A stretch of 64,000 bases of DNA, from NCBI GenBank assembly GCA_015143295.1, contig CM026561.1, positions 40,800,875-40,864,874 of the forward strand, written 5' to 3'. The notes beneath the pieces were generated by a model that saw only the letters and a list, made by a program, of their open reading frames with translations, was not told where the DNA came from and did no database searches. The translations under genes were made by a program, and so were the position numbers. Each line of letters starts with the position of its first letter. Position 1 is the stretch's first letter. Shown here in pieces: positions 58,573-64,000 of this stretch. This stretch comes from Tetracentron sinense. Lineage: Eukaryota; Streptophyta; Magnoliopsida; Trochodendrales; Trochodendraceae.

Positions 58573-59400
58573 GCCTACTCTCCCTTCTTTAAAGTGTCAT
58601 GTCATTTGAACCATCAATCTCTTTAGTTTTTGGGAATGTTCCTTCCCATACCTTTGATATCATGTTTGAAGTATCTACCATTATTTCAGACTCTGGAATT
58701 ACACAGTTTGGTATGTGTCGAATTGTGAACCGTGAATATTGATTGGCTGAGCTGGTGCTGTCAGCTGAGGTAGATGTCTGAGAACCTTTGTAAAGGCTCA
58801 GCCGTCTCTAAGGTCGAAATGGTCTTTAGTTGGTAACCCCTGTTTCTTGTTGTTTAATCAGTTAATTGGGAGGAATAATCTGGTGCTGAACCTTTTCTGT
58901 AACACTGTATTAGTAACTCAAAATGTATGAGAAACACCCATTTGAAAATTGTGGGGATCGGATAACAAAATATTATGGTCGAACACAATTTCTGAGAGAC
59001 TTTTACTGATTTATGCTGCAGTAATATTCCATTATGATCATTTTTCTACAGTGAATGATGGTTAGAATTGTATAAATTGTTGCTCCCAGTAATATTAGAA
59101 AGTAAGGACAGAGGATCATGAATTTCCAGCTTTTTTTTCCTGATCAATTGAAGCTAATCTACCTACAAAGCAGCCACCCACAAATGAAACATGTAATTAA
59201 GATTTTAGAAATATTCAAATTTAGTTACTGTTCATGCATTAGTATTCTGATGACTTCGTTTTGTTATACAACATTAATCAGTGGTACTGAAGGCCATACA
59301 CGCAGTGCACGCAACCACCCGACCCTCTCCTCACTTGCAGATTCTTTGGGCTTCCTCCGATTCCAGTGAGATATTGTGATTTCAAGACTCCATAGATTTT
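58573..59400. other. 3' flank of the Rab gene
   Basis: Probably contains the 3' UTR in its first few hundred bases. No gene or repeat recognised. Confidence 0.4.
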
Positions 59401-59414
59401 GATTTAATGACTCC

Positions 59415-59551
59415 AAACTAGGGCTAATAATCGAACCGAGCTGTTCACGAACAGTTTGAGCTCGAGTTTGTTTAAACGAACCAAGTTCGAGCCCAAGCTC
59501 GTTACCCGACTCGTTTAATATTATATCTATAAAAATATAAATATTCAATTA

Positions 59552-59592
<41 letters not shown>

Positions 59593-59600
59593 AGTATGCT
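59415..59600. repeat. AGCTTGAGC-type repeat plus AT microsatellite
   Basis: 'gggctaataatcgaaccgag', 'gagctcgagtttgttt' and 'aagctcgttacccgactcg', followed by an (AT) run of about 35 bases at 59555-59590. Looks like one end of a hAT-like MITE. Confidence 0.45.
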
Positions 59601-59609
59601 AAGTATATA

Positions 59610-60375
59610 GTATACACTAGTGGGGCCGCGATACATGTGAGAGGGAAGGGAGAGAGTAGGAAGAGGGACCTACTGATACCCACAGATGCACGTGTGAAAT
59701 ACGTGAGGATGTATGGAATGAGAGAAAGGCTCGTATAGTTTGGAGAGAGGATTTTGTAAAAAGACAAAATTAACCATCATAAGTAGTAAAAGAATTATTT
59801 TTTATTTTTATCATTTCATTTTCAACACAATTTTCCTTATGATATGATAGTAAATATAAGTGCAATGCCAATACTAACAATAGTGACAAATTTCAATCAA
59901 CTGTTATAAGTGTCATATTTTCTCGAGAATTGTTAGCCCTTGTCGCATATTTCCAAGCTCTCATGGTGGCAACGACAAGTGTTGTACTTTTATATGTTAC
60001 CTTGAGAATTAGTATAATCATAAATCATTGCTTAGATTTTTTTTAAAACTTTGTTGAAGGGATAGCAATGTCACGTGTTACACCCATCATAAGAATTTAG
60101 AAAAAAATAGAACTGTACGATTGAGGCTAGCATTTCTCTATTGTCATTTTAATAATAGAGATAGATAATGTATTAGTATAGGGATGATTTTATCAATTTT
60201 ATTATAATAGTAGAAAATATAGAAAAAAAATATAGGTGTAAAGCTAATTTTATCAATAGTGATTGCAATAATAGAGATGGAGAAGATATCACTGTAAGAA
60301 TAATTTTGTCATTCTCGGAGAAGATAAGTGTAAAGGTAATTTTGTTAATAGTGATAATACTCAATCAACGACTAA
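59610..60375. other. intergenic, nothing recognised
   Basis: AT-rich. 'gtgataatag'/'tttatcaata' words recur between 60170 and 60360 as a loose repeat. No coding motif. Confidence 0.35.
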
Positions 60376-60384
60376 CCGATTTTA

Positions 60385-60705
60385 GTTTAGGGGTGTATTC
60401 GAGTTGAGGTTGACCAAGTTTGAGCTTGGCATGAACATGCTTAAGCTCGACTCAAGCTTGATTTGAGCTTAAATGTTTAGGCTTGAGTTTGGCTTGAACA
60501 TGCTTGATCGAACTTGAACTCTATTCAAGCCAACCAAGCCAAGCTCGGTTGGCTCAAGTTTGATTCATAGAATTATATTATATTATTTAATTTTACAAGT
60601 TATATATTTACAATAATTTGAGTTGAGCCAAACCAAGCCTAAGTGGTCAAATCAAATAGGGTCGGGTTGAACTTGGCTTGTTCTATTGGGGGGGGGGGGG
60701 GGGCG
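60385..60705. repeat. AGCTTGAGC-type repeat with a G-run at its right edge
   Basis: Dense 'gcttgagctt'/'aagctcgactcaagc' words in both orientations, starting 'aggggtgtattcgag' and ending in a run of about 16 G's (60691-60704 area). Possibly a hAT-like MITE with an expanded terminal G-tract, or the tract may be an assembly artefact. Confidence 0.4.
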
Positions 60706-61081
60706 TATAACTTATAACTTAACACTCACTGACCACTTATTAATCCTGTAAAACCTGATTCACATTATTTTAACTGAATTGGTTAAAATAACTTAAATCA
60801 CGTTGTTTTGGGTGAAACATATAAATTAATTGATTCAGTTAAAATAACCCCAATCATGTTGTTTTGTTTGAAACCAAGTTACTTAAGTGAACTATAAAAC
60901 TTAATTGATTCAAGTAAAATAATCTGATCGAATCATGTTATTTTAAGTAGTTTAGTTAAGAGTTAAGTATCATTTTGTCATCCTAAATTAAAAATATTAT
61001 GACTTACTACATGGTTTGAGAGTTTTTACCAAAGAGGGTATGTATTCTAATCTTATTCTTATAGTGTTTGGCTTTTACATG

Positions 61082-61086
61082 CATAA
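61082..61086. other. 5-bp target-site duplication, left (CATAA)
   Basis: Identical to 63525-63529. Confidence 0.75.
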
Positions 61087-63524
61087 TGTGAGCACAGATT
61101 TTACTCATCGAGTGCTCAATTAAGAGTCGTCACTTATTAATTATGAGGGATTAGTCCCGAATATGGATAAGGTCTTATGGTTTACATGAGAGTCTAGGTA
61201 AGAGGTTCGATTAAGTCCCAAGAAAGGTATTAGGCACCTTAGGACCCCCATTTTACAATGGTTACATACTCCCTAAATATAAACCAAATTAATGTCAAAT
61301 TTTAATCAAATGTCTAGGTGTTTAGATTATATTAATTCAAGAAATGGTAAAACTAACTAGGGTCGAACCCGAGTTAGGTTGCCTACGTACTCACATAGAG
61401 TGAGATCAGACCAAGCGTGGTTCTGGCATATGAGCCCATGCCGAGGCTAAATGAGTGTGTGTGTGCTCCAGAGTGGTTAAGGATCTAGCCCGAGGCTAGG
61501 GGTGGTTGACCGGATTGGTCAAGTGCATGGTCAAGAAGGTTTGGGCCCGGAGGCCAAGGTTGAGTCCGGAGGCCAAGGGTTAGCCCGATATGCTAAGGGC
61601 TTGAGCCCGGATGCCACAGTTTAGGCCCGGATGCCAAAGTTACTTAACCGGAGTTAAGAGGTGAGTTAATCATGGTTAGAGCTGTCAATCATGGTCTACA
61701 AGGTCTAAGGTCAGATTTATGGTATTTCTTGCATTTTTTTTGATCTTTTTGGGATTTTTTCATATTTTTCCAAAGGTTGGATCGGTCTAACCATAGCAAA
61801 AAGTTAACAGGGGTTAAGTTTAACCCCAATTAAGGTTAGAGTCTGATCAGTAGTCGGCCCAGTGAGCATGACAGGGCCTAGAATGGTGTCCTGCCTGGTC
61901 TGGGCCCTGTGCAAGGCCCCTGTCGTATGAACAGTGGGATTGGCAGTAGAATGATTACCGTCAATCTCATTTCTTTGTAACATGAGATTGACAGTAAAAT
62001 AACTACCGCCACCACTACTATTTTTACAACAATGACTTTGCAACCAAAATGGGAGGTTTGGGATGATGCCCAAAGGATTCTGGAGCCATGAGGGTATTCA
62101 GGGGACTTTAGGGTAAGTCTTGGGCTTGGTCTGAGCCTTTGGTCTAGTCTAGATTGGGCCCGCAGTGATCGTCTACAGAGAGAAACAGCCTACCCAGAAT
62201 GTCGGTGAACTGTTTATCGACATTCTGGACAGTTTTCAAGTTTGTTCATTTTAACCATGATTAGGCTAGTCTGGTGAGCCTGGAAAGACCAGGGATGATA
62301 GAGGGGGGGTCTCAAAAACCTAAAACAGACCCTTAAATTGGCTAAAGCTCACTCAAGAGGGGTCAAAAGCCACTGAAATGAGAAAGCCTAAAAATTGCGG
62401 TACTGTGTTTACCGTCATTTCTGGATTTTTTCAGAATCGAAATTTCTTCCTTTGGTGTTGCGCCATACTACTTCCAGTGGATCCCTCATGGGCTGAGGGT
62501 CCCTCAGATTGTTTGAGGAATGCCTGAGTGTGGTGGTAAGGCCACGGGGCCGACGCTTTCACCCTTTGAGGGGTTTCCTTACCTAAGGGGAAGGCAAGAA
62601 GAACCATACTCTTAGGGTTTTGCAACAAAACAACAAAAGAAGTCTCCTGGAATAGGACTTGGGGCTCACAGAAGGATTTTCGAAAGAAAAAAAGGGGTAG
62701 AGGTGACCCTACCCTGCTGCTACACTCCCTACGGTGGTGGTGATGAGTCTACGGTGGTGGAGCCTCTGGTGGTGTTGCGCTCAGGTGAAGGGGGGGCCTT
62801 CAACTGATGCTCAAGGTTTAGTTGAATCCGAAAGCTCGAGCAAAGGGGAATGAGAGTGGTGGAGGATTCGGCAGAGTTTCTCTCCTAGTTCTTCCCAGAA
62901 TTTTTCGGTATGGAGAACTGTGGAGGTGGGTTGGATTTATAAGGGATGGTCCAGGGACACCCTGGGGATTAGTATTAGGGTTGGTAGGGATCTCAGAAGG
63001 GAGAGGGGGCGGCCAGAAGCGTGCCTGTTGCACTGGAGGGAGTAGGTTTTTTGTAAAACGCAAACTTCAAGAGTGGTGGTAATTTCAATACCGTCATTCT
63101 CATTCACAGCAAAAATAGAATTGACGGTAGAATAATTACCGTCATTCCTGAAATTTTCTAAAAAAATGGTCTGGCCTGTGTTAAATGTCCATGCACGCGG
63201 TACGGGTTTTACTACAAATGGAATATCGGTAATTGGATTACCGATATTCTCAAAAAATTTGAATTCCAGGACTTTGCTAGGGTTTGTGGGTCCTGTATGG
63301 GTCTTGGGGCTAGCTAGGGTTGCATCTAGGGTTTAACTGGGGTTGTTCTAAGGTTGACTATGGTTAACTTAGGGTTTACTCAGGGTTGACTTAGGGTTTA
63401 GCTATGGTTGACCTAAGGTTTAGATAGGGTTGACCTAGGGTTTAGGATATGGTTTAACTGGGATTAACCATGATTAGAGATCTTAACTATGATTAAGAAA
63501 GTGTGTAAAAATTGAGTGCTTACA
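61087..63524. mobile_element. solo LTR, 2438 bp, Ty3/gypsy (Ogre/Tat-like)
   Basis: Starts TGTGAGCAC and ends GTGCTTACA, the inverse with one mismatch, with CATAA on both sides. There are no gag or pol motifs between. The phrases 'gagtcgtcacttattaatta', 'gtctaggtaagaggttcg' and 'ggtattaggcaccttaggac' resemble those of long LTRs of plant Ogre/Tat elements; that assignment is from memory of the family. Internal short repeats: 'cccggaggccaag' (about 61545-61630) and 'gggttgacttagggttta' (63330-63440). Open frames inside are not supported as genes. Confidence 0.7.
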
Positions 63525-63529
63525 CATAA
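63525..63529. other. 5-bp target-site duplication, right (CATAA)
   Basis: See 61082-61086. Confidence 0.75.
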
Positions 63530-63534
63530 CTTAA

Positions 63535-63930
63535 GGGTAAATATGTCAAAAACATGCATTTTGTTTTTTTTGGATAGTCATCAAAAACACACCTTTCTAG
63601 TAATAAAAATGCAAAGGATGCCTTATTTAATAAATATGTCAAAAGCATAACCTTTGTATTAAAAATGCAAGATATTTTTTTTCTTTTTCAGTTGGGAGAA
63701 TTTACAAAATGCCGTTTGAGGAACAAAGTTATGATGAAACCGAGAAAGACTAACCGAGAGAGTTTGTTGTGAGCCATCGAGTTGGCCAGACAGTTAATAT
63801 GCCTGAATTCAATTTGAGAGTTTCAGGTAACAAAGTGACAAGTTCTTGTGGTTACTATTCGATTTGAGAGTTTCAGGTGGTGGATATCAGCCAACAAGGT
63901 AACAAGGTCCTATGGTTACCATTTTGTAAC
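63535..63930. other. intergenic, nothing recognised
   Basis: 'gagagtttcaggt' occurs twice (about 63817 and 63865). No coding motif. Confidence 0.35.
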
Positions 63931-63934
63931 GAAA

Positions 63935-64000
63935 TGGCCGGTCCTCATTGGTCCACTTCCCAATTTTAAATACTCACTTATTGTTGTTAAAAGAATTACT
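63935..64000. mobile_element. foldback MITE (ttaaccacagttaa family), cut by the window end
   Basis: 'ggtcctcattggtccac' and 'ccaattttaaatactcactt' are the inverse of the right arm at about 28840-28895. The rest of the element lies beyond the window. Confidence 0.45.

Noticed and set aside
62818-63082. Open frames of 81 and 86 residues on both strands near the right end
   Set aside because: Inside the solo LTR, mutually overlapping, no recognisable motif.

Overview
This is nuclear DNA of a flowering plant, very probably a dicot and perhaps woody. It is AT-rich, its genes have GT-AG introns, and it carries plant gene families (a subfamily IX bHLH factor, a RABA4-type Rab GTPase) and plant transposons (Ty1/copia, Mutator-like, hAT- and Harbinger-like MITEs, SINEs, LINE). 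No bacterial, organellar, viral, tRNA or rRNA gene was seen. The species cannot be named from the sequence alone.

Layout. 1-17.9 kb has no host gene. It holds small foldback transposons, a decayed copia RT/RNase H relic (8.4-10.3 kb), nested MITEs at 6.9-7.4 and 11.35-12.07 kb, and a CpG-rich 46/47-bp tandem array (15.7-15.95 kb). 17980-26337 is one complete Mutator-like element of about 8.36 kb. It has ~0.85-kb terminal inverted repeats and a 9-bp target duplication, and two convergent genes: a DUF1985/Ulp1-type (C48) peptidase gene on + and a MuDR-type transposase on -. Both genes carry inactivating changes. Arrays of a 20-bp, doubly palindromic repeat centred on GAATTC occur in both inverted repeats, in one intron and between the two gene ends. 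26.3-32.5 kb is again MITE- and SINE-rich.

Three host genes look intact, all on +: a six-exon FBH/bHLH130-like transcription factor (33203-35475), a six-exon plant protein of unknown function with one predicted membrane helix and a coiled coil (47922-51201), and a two-exon RABA4-like small GTPase (55119-58572, one intron of 2.8 kb). They do not obviously belong to one pathway.

Between the first two genes lies a young, full-length copia retrotransposon (40003-46945) with two 1076-bp LTRs, a GTTTT target duplication and one single-base frameshift. Its expected primer-binding site does not match the usual plant initiator-Met site. Instead, 17 nt just after the 5' LTR are perfectly complementary to a stretch inside the LTR. 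The right end of the window holds a 2.4-kb solo LTR (61087-63524, TSD CATAA). All coordinates come from reading by eye; exon joins are supported by reading frame and splice dinucleotides, not by transcripts.
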